DNA of 64,000 nucleotides, from the NCBI RefSeq assembly GCF_030272615.1, contig NC_081406.1, positions 112,873,783 to 112,937,782 on the forward strand. Direction: 5' to 3'. This stretch comes from Cryptomeria japonica (Eukaryota; Streptophyta; Pinopsida; Cupressales; Cupressaceae). Under the pieces are notes generated by a model. The model saw only the letters and a program-made list of their open reading frames with translations, was not told where the DNA came from and did no database searches. Of this stretch, positions 36,660 through 47,368 are shown in pieces. The translations under genes were made by a program, and so were the position numbers. Positions within the stretch are counted from its first letter, which is position 1; each line of letters begins with the position of its first letter.

Positions 36660-37330
36660 AGGTTCGACACTTCCTTTTCCTAGTCAAGGTTTTATCATTT
36701 CCACTTCTCCTAGCACTATCCTTGGGTGCTCAAACCCGATCACTCTCCTACCACTACACCCTTTAGCCTCCATCCCATCCTAAACCTCCCTTCACTTAGC
36801 TTAAACCTACCCTTCCATCTTATACCCTAACCTCCCTTCACTAACTTCCTTTCCACCTTTCCACCTTACCCCTACCCCTATTCTATCCTAATATCCCTCT
36901 ACCCCTATTCTATCCTAACATCTCCCTACCCCTCATACCCTCTACCTTACACTCCCTTTAACCTGGCATCCACACTACCTACCCCTTTACCCCTTTATTC
37001 CCCTAAAATCACCTATTCTAACCCACATCCCATAGATCTTACTTCCTTTATTTCCCTTAGCTTACCTCTACCACACATCTATTAACCTACCATCTACCAT
37101 TTCCTTTAACTAACACATTGCACCCAAACCCTTCCTCATCATCTTCTAACCCCCTTTACCATCTTCCTTACCCCCTTTATCCCCCTTCCTAACTCCTACC
37201 TCCTACCTCAACACTTCCTATAACCCCGTATCCACTTTCAATTATCCCTTATACCTCCAACCCATCCTAAACCTCCCTAACCCTCCTCCGTAGTAGCTTC
37301 CCTTACCATTTCCCTCACATTCCTCTCATC
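36660..37330 (+). repeat. Pyrimidine/A-rich, guanine-poor low-complexity block
   Basis: About 670 bases almost free of G on the plus strand, with recurring CTACCCCTATTCTATCCTAA-like and CTAACCTCCCTTCACT-like phrases. It is followed at 37340-37530 by three GGGCCCCAC/GGCCCCACC motifs spaced 60-130 bases apart. Confidence 0.65.
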
Positions 37331-37339
37331 ACCTTTTTG

Positions 37340-39630
37340 GGCCCCACACACTCTAAAATGGGGAATTAAATAAGTCTTTTAAGGACTCTCCCACTGGGCC
37401 CCACAAAATCAGAGATGGAAATTTTAAAAGTTTTCACATGTATTTGCCACATCATTGTTGGTACCCACCAACCACTAGTTGAAAATGTAAATTTTTATTT
37501 TTCAGGTCTTTGGCATTGCATGGCCCCACCAAAATTTTGGAGTGAAGAAAAAGTTTCTTAAGGCATATTTAAAAGGTAAAATAGAGAGCATCTACCTCAC
37601 CATCCCCAACACATGCCTAAGCCTCTTCAATCCACGTTAAACCATGAGGCAAGTTGTGGCAATAAAAGGATAAAGAGCTAGCCTTTGAGTGCAGATGTGT
37701 CACTTTGATAGAGATAGAGCAAGAAAGACCCTAATATGCAACACACATATAAGGGAGACATATCCATCAACAACATCATTGAATAGCCTAGAATCTTCCA
37801 AAAAGCAACATATTCATCTTCCACAGAGCAGGATCTCTTCAATTACAACAAATTTATTGAATGATATTATCCTCCTCTTGATCAGATTTAGTGAAGAATC
37901 ACAAAAAATTAGAGGTAAGGGATATGATTTGACTGATGCATGATTAAAAATTGGGTCTGATTAGAAGCAGAAGCACTTGATTCATTCAAATCAGATCTCT
38001 TTTATTCATATAGAAAGAGAACATATAAGGATAATATGTACTTTATAATGTTTGATATCTTATTGTTTGTCTTGTAGGTAAAAGAAAAAGGGCAGGAATT
38101 GCATTGTATCATCAGATATGGAGAAACAACAAGAAGTTTGAGAAAAGATCAGACATTAATGAGAATTTCCAAGTTCTAATTTGATGTTTAGCTAGGAAAA
38201 GGAGAATAGATTATTCATTTCAAACATCAAATAGTGCAGATTGAGAGACAACTCCAACAATAGAACAAATGGATGCTCAAAATGAGACCTACAAGCAGTC
38301 AATCGGACCCAAGATGACAAGTATATAATTTAACCAATCCAAGTTATTTTTTGCAAAGGAGGTTATTCTGATCACTAAATACAAACAAGAGCAATATGAT
38401 TGAATTTCATTAGATTTAGGTCCCTGGCATTAAGATCCAAGCGAAATTCCTCTTTGTGCATTCTCAAGGGTCAAGTGGATATGTCTTCTCATTCAAATGA
38501 TTTAAATGCTTAAGGTAGGATTCAATGAAGCAAAGGAAAGTGAAAAGATTTAATGAGGAATATGGCATTTTGCTCCTGTACCTCTCAAAGGGATAGGAGC
38601 AATTTTCACCCTAAGCCATGTACATTGCTCTCAAATTAGAGTGAATTCTTCTAAAGCCTCCCTCTTGCTTCCAATTTGGATCAAACTCATGCTCCAAAGC
38701 TTTGATGAAGGAGAAATTAACTCATACCTATCTTCGAAAGTGAATTGAAATAAAGTTCAATAATGGAAAAGGAAGAATTTGAGCCAAAATGATAAATTTG
38801 CTCTTGTACCCCTCATCAAAGGGATGAGAGCGAATCACCTAAGAGACTATGTACCTTCCAACGATACCCAAGTGAATCTTCTAAAATAGTGACTTTTCTC
38901 CCAAATTCTAAACAAAATTGCCCCCAAGGTGCCTTCTCAGGATGATTCAAGGCTGAAATGGTGTGAGCAAGGAAGAGAAGTGAGTGTTTGAACAAAGCCT
39001 AAGACATATTTGTCAAGATCACTCATGCACAGGAGCAAAATTTAATGAAGAGGAGTGTTTTGCTAATTAAGATATCTAGACAAGCCTCCTTGAAGGTGAT
39101 TTAAGCCTTTACCGCATCATGAACCTTCTAATGATCATGAAGATTAAGTGTGTTTTCAGTAAATGAGTGAGAAAACTAAGAGCAACTCATAGTTCACTCA
39201 TGTACCTTCCAAAGCTACAAGAGCGAATTACATTACAGATCAGTGTTATATTAATGATGGTGCATTGATAGTTTTCTTCAAGGTGATTTCAAGTGTTCAA
39301 ACATCCTAAGTCTCATGCTAAACATAATAACTAAGCATGCCTTCATCAAATAGTGATAAAGCTTAACATCTCCTAGGTTCGCTCATGTCCCTTCCAAGGG
39401 TACACAAGCGATTTTGATGTTATAGGCATGTACCTCTCAAAGATATAAGGGCGAATTTGTATTGCAAGTCGGCCTAGAAGAAACAAGGTGGTTTGATGCA
39501 TTAATAAACCAATCTCATCTTTGGCGCCAAGAGAAAATTTGAATTTCCAATGAAGAAATCGACCAGCTTGGGGAAGATACAATTAATTTTATTTATTCAA
39601 ACAAATTCGTCTTTTCAAGAGAGAGGTGAA
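37340..39630. other. Unassigned sequence with recurring GCGAAT phrase
   Basis: No supported gene. A loose phrase (GTACCTCTCAAAGG or GTACCTTCCAA, then AGAGCGAATT or AAGCGATTT) recurs near 38571, 38809, 39200, 39381 and 39430. A TATA-like CATATTTAAAAGG is at about 37563. Probably internal to an old retroelement. Confidence 0.35.
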
Positions 39631-39633
39631 GGC

Positions 39634-39650
39634 GCCTATATAAGAAAGGA
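39634..39650 (+). promoter_or_regulatory. LTR-promoter-like TATA box
   Basis: GGCGCCTATATAAGAAAGG followed by a CATTCATCATTCATTCAA-type leader looks like a retrotransposon core promoter. No paired LTR was found. Confidence 0.35.
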
Positions 39651-41154
39651 CACATCTTAGTCATTCATCATTCATTCAAACACATTCTTCTCTAGAGAGA
39701 ATTTAAGAAGCAAACTTAGGAAGTGAATTTCATTAATAGATTTCATCAAGTATCAAAGAAACCGATTTCAGATCTTAAGAAGGAAGGTTAATAATCTTCA
39801 TGAGCCAAATTCTAAAAAGAACAAACTGGAAAGAGCAAACTGCAGCAACTGATTTGAAGGTGAATTTGAAAACATAATAAGGTAGGTCAAGACAAATTCA
39901 ACCATCTTCAAGCCTAGACCCGATTCTCCAAAGTGCGAATTTAAGGAGCAATGAATATAATTGATTATTGAGGAAGCAAAATTTAGATTTAAAATGCAAG
40001 CTTGCAGAACAAACCCTTATTAAGGTTAACTTGGTATATTTAAGGTCCAGATCTGATCCTTTGAGGTAGCGAACTCATTAGGATATTCAAAGAAAGGACT
40101 GAATTCATCATAGCAAGAGGAAATTTGCTCAAGCAAAGGACAATCTCCCCTAAACCTGCACCTATCAGACCTGCAAATCACATAAAATCAGAGATTATGT
40201 CAAATTTAGAAATTGTATAAACTATATATCATATGTGTTTGATATTCACTTATTTGTTTTGCAGCAGTCAGAGGGACCAAATTGGAGGGAGATCAAAATG
40301 AGGATTTCAAGAAGAATATATCAACATCAAGGTAAAAGGAAGACCTCTTCAAGAAGATCTCATAGACAAATACAAGAGAGTCAAGGAAAGGTACATCGTT
40401 CATCAAGTACATCAAGGATGAAGGAGGTTCAACCAAAGTCATTGCAAGGGTACATTGAACATGATCGAAGAAGTAGATATTTTTAGAAGAGTTAATCAAA
40501 GTCCTCTTCTCATCATCATTGCATTGAGTGTCAAGAGATATTTCTCAATGTTCCTTAACCAAGCACAATTACAAGATTGAGGTGGCGTCCCAGTCACTAT
40601 TCCTCCAATCAGAAAAACATGTCTAGATGCACTGTACCTAGTTCATATGTGGATGCATGAACTCCGAGGCACCTACCCCCTTATCCATTGGTTGAATATT
40701 CAAGAGAAGACATGTGTCCAAATAATGCAATTATTTCATTGGCCAGAATTGAGTTTGTTGTAACAAACCCTAATTAGGGTTTTCATTGTAAAATCTGAGC
40801 CATTGATCTCAAATTGATTAGAGCCATTGAATTATATTGAGAGCATTATAAAAGGCTCAAGCTCTTCATTTTGTAAAGAGTTAATAGTTGATGAATAGTC
40901 AATAGAATAGTTAGTAGCAAAGAAATAGTGAATAAATAGCAATTAGAGTACATTAGGAGGATAAGGCAATAAATTGTTGCCTAAATTGTAAATGAACTCC
41001 ATTTTCATTGAAGTTACGGTGAAGTGTGTTGTTTCTTTGCAACATGCATGGTCTCTTGTTGGATCTTAATGTTAGATGTTAAATAATTAGATTGAATGGA
41101 GAAAATTATTGAATGCACTCGTGTGGAATCTGCCTAATCCATACCACTAGGCTC
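39651..41154. other. Unassigned sequence, second TATA-like box near 40847
   Basis: No supported gene (the frame at 40235-40486 is basic and unlike anything known). GCATTATAAAAGGCTCAAGC at about 40843 resembles an LTR promoter and lies ~850 bases before the LTR 3' end at 41705, so 40560-41705 may be one LTR of the left-element family whose start I cannot place. Confidence 0.35.
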
Positions 41155-41705
41155 TTACTGATTGTAAGTATGCCTTGTGTGGTCAACTAGTATTAAAGAG
41201 CTTAATTTCAAATTGTTATATGTCCATTGTTCATGCATTAACTTGGATGGTGATCAGTGTTTGATGGAAATGATTTGAACATCTTTAAAATTCCCTTAGA
41301 AGATTGCACTGAGCTGGTGTTGAATTGTTCGGTCTAATGGTGAGACCTAGCCTAGTAGGAATCCACCTAGTCATTCATCTATCTTCTTGCATTTCAGGTC
41401 CTAGAATAGATTCTCTAAACCCTATTCTTTTGATATTTCTTTATCTCCTAGTGAGTAGTTAGGACTTAAGTTATAGCTAATTAAGCATTCAAGCAATCAA
41501 ATGTAAGTCTCCTTATGATTCCAACATAATCACATCAAACCAACTATGCTTATCCAAGTGTAGAGACCCTACATACCAGAACCTTGGAGATATTTAGATT
41601 GATCCTTAGGCAAATCTTAAGCATTCGAATAGCTTTGTTCAAGAGAGGACAAGATACCTTGGTAATTTATTCTATGTTTGCATGTGTATAAAAAACACAT
41701 CAACA
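41155..41705 (+). repeat. LTR 3' fragment of the left gypsy family
   Basis: Direct match to 2451-3015, including CTTACTGATTGTAAG, GCTTATCCA and the end GTGTATAAAAAACACATCAACA-type terminus (shown here in part). It ends CAACA at 41705. No primer-binding site follows, so it is a solo or broken LTR. Confidence 0.65.
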
Positions 41706-43480
41706 CAACTATAAATGCAATAGTTGGGCATCACAAAGAGGCTAGAGGATGTAATGAATGATGATTAGCAAAGAATTGGAGATTGTGAGGCAGGAACACT
41801 TACAAAAGATCTATGTGAAAAGTTTTACATGAAAAGTAATGTGAACTCCAAACAATCATGGTATAGTTTTATTGTTCCAATGGTGGCTAAGCTATAGAAA
41901 ATTCCAGGTATTGCAAAATGGTTCATCTATTAGTGTAATCCTAATAGCAATAGAGCTACTACTAGGACTATGGGAAATGAAGCTATGTTGATGTTGAAAA
42001 AGCTAGGGACTATATTGTATTTATCGTGGAATGATCTATCGATTGGTGTACAACTCACCCATATCAAAACCACAATAGGGAGAAATGTCATAAAGAGAAA
42101 TTATATAGTTGGAATAATAATTCTTCAGATGTAGATGTCCTGCCACATATAATAGTACAATATATTGGGTATTATAAATATGATCTCACAAGTCATGCTA
42201 ACAAATGGAGCTCATTTTAATCAATTTATGATCCCTATTTTGATTGTGAATCTTTGATGCATCTAGAGCTCAAGCATGCACAATTGGGCCTTTTTTATTT
42301 GCTAAAATCCTACATTTGTAAATGAGGACTTACATAACAGGTGCTGAAGTTCAGGTATTATTAGGTGCTCAAATACTTATGTCATTTTTCAAATTTGATC
42401 AGATTAGTTAGACTGCAAATCCAAAATAAGTATCAAAATAGTATACATATTCTAGTAGCAAGGATTATATGATGTTTGTTGATCAACATGAAAGGTAGGT
42501 GCAAAGGGTATATATCTTAATTTTTAATAAGCAAGCAATAAATCAAATATATCCTCCTTTAAGGCCAAAAAATTGCATAGTGGTATATAGATAGGTCTCA
42601 CTACATTATTGTTTGAATTGGTAGTTGGCCCATACACTCTACAAATAGACACAGATAACTAGATTTTTGCACTAAAGTTCTATGCCAATTGTTTACTTTC
42701 AATGCACACTTGACTAGGTTGGCCTTTAAAAATAGAAAGTTTAGTAAAGGTCCCTTATGAATTCCTAAGATTCACAAACAAGAAACTAGTAACCCTAATT
42801 TGTAATCATATCATGAGAAACTTTTCTTTTGAGGATTCAAAATGATAGCGCCCATTGAATATGAAAAACCTCTAATTGATTTAGAGTACATTTGACCATA
42901 GAGGTTTGTTAAGAAGGATGACTCAAGGAGGAAGATGTTGATGCATTACTCAATGTAAAGGATCACAAAGAAAGTGTAACTATTTCTGAAAATAACAATG
43001 AATTCTTCATGAGAGGTGATGAAGAAGGCTCCTTGGGACCTACTTGACCATCTGTAGAGGTTGGAATCTAGGGAGTGTAGAGGAAGGCTTGAAGCAGGGT
43101 GTCAGAAAGGTCTGCTTTGTTGATGAAAAATTCACCTGAAAAACAAGTATTCATGTCTCTTATCTTTAAAGAATCACATGAAAATGTCATTCAACCTTCT
43201 CAGGCATAGTTATCAACTTATCTAGAATCTCTTTGGGTTCTATTCATATGAAGACTACGGACAAGGACTTGGGATATTAAACTAGTAGTTAGGATTGGGT
43301 AGCAGGACAATGATAGTGTGTCTAGGATATGGCAAAGGAAGTTGACCTCACTGAGGATGTTGTAAATAGATGCTCCAAACAAGATTGATGCAGACTCGAT
43401 GAAGCCCAAACCCAAAAAAAACTTGACTGGGGAGATAGGAATAAATGCTCATTGTGTGTTAGAAATATTCGTGAGTAACA
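41706..43480. other. Unassigned sequence, no supported gene
   Basis: Broken plus-strand frames can be read (for example around 41760-42420) but match no family I recognise. It ends where helicase similarity resumes. Confidence 0.3.
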
Positions 43481-43619
43481 CTATCTCATATTTTGGGTTG
43501 TCTTCAAGAGCTAGACTCAACATTTACAGCTTCATGCATGCCTTGTGATTTACTTGTAGCCTGGTCAATAATGAAAATTAGAAAATTTTGTTTTAATATT
43601 TTTCTACATTTTACTTCTA

Positions 43620-44141
43620 CCAAATTGGATGTTATAGATGACATTATTATGCTATACACACTTACCATTGGCATCCAAACATCGATATACAAGATGGACT
43701 AGTCATTGGTGCCGATTGCATTTTTCCAATTGCACACAACTGAGCAACAAGATATTGTTTGGATTAAATTCAATGACTGTAATTGGGAAATTGTGTCGCC
43801 AAAGAATGCAAAGTCTATACAAAAATTGTATTTTGCCTTCTTGGACACAAATAATGAGAATTTTTAGAAGAGTCAAAACAGGTATAAAAATAGTCACTCG
43901 AACACAATTCCCTTTCCAATTAGCATGAGCATGAACAATCCACAAAGTATAGGGCTTGACAATGGACACACTTGCTTTTGACCCTTCTAAAGTCTATCAA
44001 CATGGTCTTGTCTACACTGCTTTGTCACGTGTGAGAAACATCGAATCATTGTACCTAAAGCACCAATTGCAACACTCAAATTTCAAAGTATGTCAAAAAG
44101 TGAACAACAAAATGCAACATCTTCAAACTTCAGCACAATAG
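43620..44141 (+). pseudogene. Helentron helicase C-terminal part (PIF1-like motifs)
   Basis: The helicase unwinds the DNA during rolling-circle transposition. Pieces in several frames: DIQDGLVIGADCI (about 43685-43725) and VWIKFNDCNWE (about 43755) match the region after helicase motif III. TRTQFPFQLA (about 43895-43925), then a run reading T-I-H-K-V-x-G-L-T-M-D (about 43935), match motif V. HGLVYTALSRVRNIESLYL (about 43990-44060) is motif VI with the conserved Arg. The Walker A/B half is absent from the window. It is directly followed by the endonuclease domain. Confidence 0.8.
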
Positions 44142-44149
44142 AAACTCTA

Positions 44150-44830
44150 ATACAACCTATCTTTAGTACCATCAAACCAGTTCATTATATGCTCTTTGAA
44201 TACACATAGCTTTGAATTGCACGCACAAGAAATAACCCATGACTATGATCTTGTTGCAGCAACTGTGCTTTTCTTCCAAGAAACAAAAGATAGGACTCTT
44301 GAACATCTTAAACTTCTCAATGCAAAATTCAGATGCTATCCTTCACTAGCTATGCATGGCCTACTAACATGTTGCACGAAAACAACCACATTGCAAAAAA
44401 CTAAAACTTTTGCAACAAAGCATCTAGAATCAATAAGGGTTGACCTTTTACACCTTGGTATTCCTCTACGCATCACAAATTTGTATTTGACACCAACTAC
44501 ACCCATTGCTGATCTATTCAACCTAGTATAGATCATCATCAACACACTTCCACCCAATTACAAACTAATTATTGTTGGAGACTTCAACATTAACATGCTA
44601 CATTCCACAAAGACACAAACAACGCTCCTTGAATTTATGCAAGATCACAGACTTTCATTGGTTATTGACAAGCCAACAACACACACAGGCATTTTGTTGG
44701 ATCATTTTTGGATACACAATATCGATATTGCTCTTGTAAACTTCACTGTAGTAGATAAATACTATACATAGCACTTTGCAATATCACTACAACTCCAGTT
44801 ATATTCATCACAATTGCAATTTAGGTAACT
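44150..44830 (+). pseudogene. Helentron apurinic-like endonuclease (EEP) domain
   Basis: Exonuclease-endonuclease-phosphatase fold, found fused after the helicase in Helentrons. One frame runs through with two TAG stops (44529 and 44768). Landmarks: SLNTHSFELHAQEI (about 44190), VLFFQETK (about 44265) with the metal-binding Glu, AMHGLLTC (about 44350), ITNLYLTPTTP (about 44475), LIIVGDFNIN (about 44565) and LLDHFWIHNIDIALV (about 44695). At the last motif, normally Asp-His, the Asp position is the TAG and His follows. Distance from helicase motif VI is short, as expected of one polyprotein. Confidence 0.8.
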
Positions 44831-45020
44831 CCATTTACTGGGCAATGCATTTGCATAAAGTTGATTCAATCTAAACTTAGTTTTGAAAAAATATATATAG
44901 TTACAATTGATTCTGGTTTGCAATGTAGGTACCTCCATTTACCAGGCAATTTTTTTTCATAACATAATTGATTTAATCTACACTTAGTTTAAAAATAAAA
45001 ATATAGTTGTAATTGATTTT
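44805..45020 (+). repeat. Two diverged ~110 bp tandem units after the EEP domain
   Basis: Both contain ACAATTG, GTA(A/C)CTCCATTTAC, GGCAAT, TTGATT(C/T)AATCTA and ACTTAGTTT, then AAAATATA. They lie where the non-coding 3' part of the Helentron should be. 45020-45590 has no feature I can name. Confidence 0.6.
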
Positions 45021-45594
45021 AGTCTAGTTTTTGGCATAGAATTAAGTTCATATGACATTTATTTATCCATTTAAAAGAATACAAATACAAGAATTAGAAT
45101 AAATTTGTTTTACTAGTTACTGTTATTGTCTGACCTAATTGTTGTTTTGCATAATAATCTTGAGATGCTCCAAAAGTATTCCTATTACTAGTGAACCATG
45201 ACTTGATTCCATTATGTAGATTAGGAAATTGAGAAAACATCAAAACAAATAGCAATTAGGACAATCACAAAACCTAAAACTACAATGAAAGCAATCCTAA
45301 TCCAATCAATGAAGGCATAAAGACAAGATATTCAAATTACATGAAATTGAAGAAAACCGAAGCATATATCTCCTTCATGTGGCTCCATTGTTCTTCTTTC
45401 ACCTTCAAATTTGATGTTGATCTCACCTACAAGTGCAAAATGTAAGCAGAAAGCAAGTTGTTGAGAGATGAAATTCACAACATAAGGCTACTTGAAAGTG
45501 TGATTAATTGATTCTTTGATTGAAGAAACTCATCCAATTTATAGACAAATTGGAGAGAGGACATGATTAGCATGAAGAGATTTGAAAGGAAATT

Positions 45595-45735
45595 CAAATC
45601 AAGAATGACAACATTATGACAAATGTATGACAAATTTCTATGCAAGGAGTATGACAAAATATGACAAATTATGACAAGTTGCTATGCAAAATGCATGACA
45701 AACTATGACAAAATTGAAATAGAAATAGAAATTTG
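45595..45735 (+). repeat. ATGACAA-rich short repeats
   Basis: ATGACAA or ATGACAAA occurs about eight times, and CTATGCAA twice. 45735-46080 continues as low-complexity purine-rich DNA. Confidence 0.6.
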
Positions 45736-46124
45736 GAAATTAGGAGAAATTAACAAATTAGAAAATTGAGGAAAAAGATGAAATAGAAATTAGGTGAATT
45801 AATTAATAGGTTTTCATCCATTAATTAATTCATGAAAGAGACCCAGGACTAAACAAATAGATTTATTTAACCCACAAAGAAGACGAAAAGGATTAAATGA
45901 ACAAATCATAAAACCCTAGAAATAAGAGGACAAGGAATTAGGTCAAGACAACAAGAAATTAATGTAGGTTCGATCATGATTTTGACTGACAAAGGACCAA
46001 TATTGATAAATGATTAAAATTGGTTGACAAAAATCAATGACCAATTGACCAAGATTGACAAGGAGATCAAAATGATAGGTGCCAATTGATGAGGAACAAT
46101 GACTAATCGATCCAAACTGACATG

Positions 46125-46475
46125 ATTGAAAAGGATGAGGATTGATGATGAATCGATCGCAAAATGACAAGATTGACAAGGACAAGGATCGATGATGAAT
46201 CGATCACAAAATGACGAGATTGACAAGGACAAGGATCGATGATGAATCGATCGCAAAAGTGACGTGATTGACAAGGACAAGGATCGATGACGAATCGATC
46301 ACAAAATGACATGACTGACAAGGACAAGGATCGATGACGAATTGATCACAAAATAACAAGATTGCTAAGGACAAGGATCAATGATGAATCAATTGCAAAA
46401 AAAATCATGAGATTGACAAGGACAAGGATCGATGACAAATCGATCGCAAAATGACAAGATTGCTATTGACAAGAC
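46125..46475 (+). repeat. 47 bp minisatellite, about seven copies
   Basis: Units start TGACAAGGACAAGGATCGAT, continue GATGAATCGATC and end AAAATGACAAGAT. Most are exactly 47 bp; one is longer by an A-run. Each unit has two ATCGAT palindromes. Open frames on the minus strand here are by-products of the repeat. Confidence 0.9.
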
Positions 46476-46479
46476 CTAA

Positions 46480-47368
46480 TTTGAAAGGGAGAAAAATGAG
46501 GAATGTAGAAGAAGGACTCGATGCTCACAAATGATAAAGACCAAGTACGCAACATAGAAGAAATGTTAATGCGATGCAAGAACCCTAAAATAAGGCAATG
46601 CACAAATGTTAAAGTATGACTCCGCAAGCGTTGACCATTTTTAGATGTCTACATTTTTCCCCTCTTTGAGACAATTTGATTCTAACCATTGTTTCAAAGA
46701 ACAATAATGAAAATGCCCCAGACAATAACAATGACATATGCATGCCCCCTCAAGGAATTGGCCGGAAAGATCCAGAAAAAAGGCCAAGTGATCGATAAGA
46801 ATGATAGAAGATGACAGGTTCGAACAGATAAAAAATCGGAGGTCAGATGCACAAAGGACAAGCAGTGGAAGGCACAAAAGACCATGACCATCATAAGATG
46901 GAGAGCATGCACGTCCATCTAGATACTGACAAAAACCTATATAAGAGACAAGGAGAATGAAAAGAGTTCATTTGCATTGGCCAAAGTGGAGGAGTTGTTG
47001 CTCAGGAAAAAGGACCCTTGTAGAGAGATGGTGAACATTCCAATGGTAGATCACCTTGGGGAATGTGTATGCACCTACAGACGATCGGATGACGTGGGAG
47101 CAGTGGTATGTAGCTCAAAAACCAATATGGTCAATTTCATGCATTTTTCTTGATTGCAGGACATTGGGGGGCCCACAAGGGAAGGAAAAAGGGAGACCTG
47201 CGCCTGTGTGGGCACATTTTGTGCTTGTGTAATGTACACAGGTGCAATTGTGCATTGAGGACACTAATTTGACCAAAATCAGTGCACGGATGATCCCGAA
47301 AAGAGGGATAAGGGTAGGATAGGTCAAAATAGATAATAAAAACACTGCTTGGTGCATGAAACAAGGAA
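46480..47368. other. Region before the PMD gene, no supported gene
   Basis: Mixed-composition sequence. Minus-strand open frames have no domain. It probably holds the leader of the PMD unit. Confidence 0.3.

Noticed and set aside
36840-36930. Telomere-like CCCTA repeats
   Set aside because: The phrases are irregular CTACCCCTA variants, not tandem CCCTAAA.
41706-42600. Possible coding region before the helicase remnant
   Set aside because: Broken frames can be read but no motif of any known family is visible.
45943-46327. Several minus-strand Ser/His-rich frames
   Set aside because: Reading of the 47 bp minisatellite, whose length lets overlapping frames stay open.
46125-46475. CRISPR-like array
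   Set aside because: Units are contiguous with no unique spacers, and the genome is a plant.
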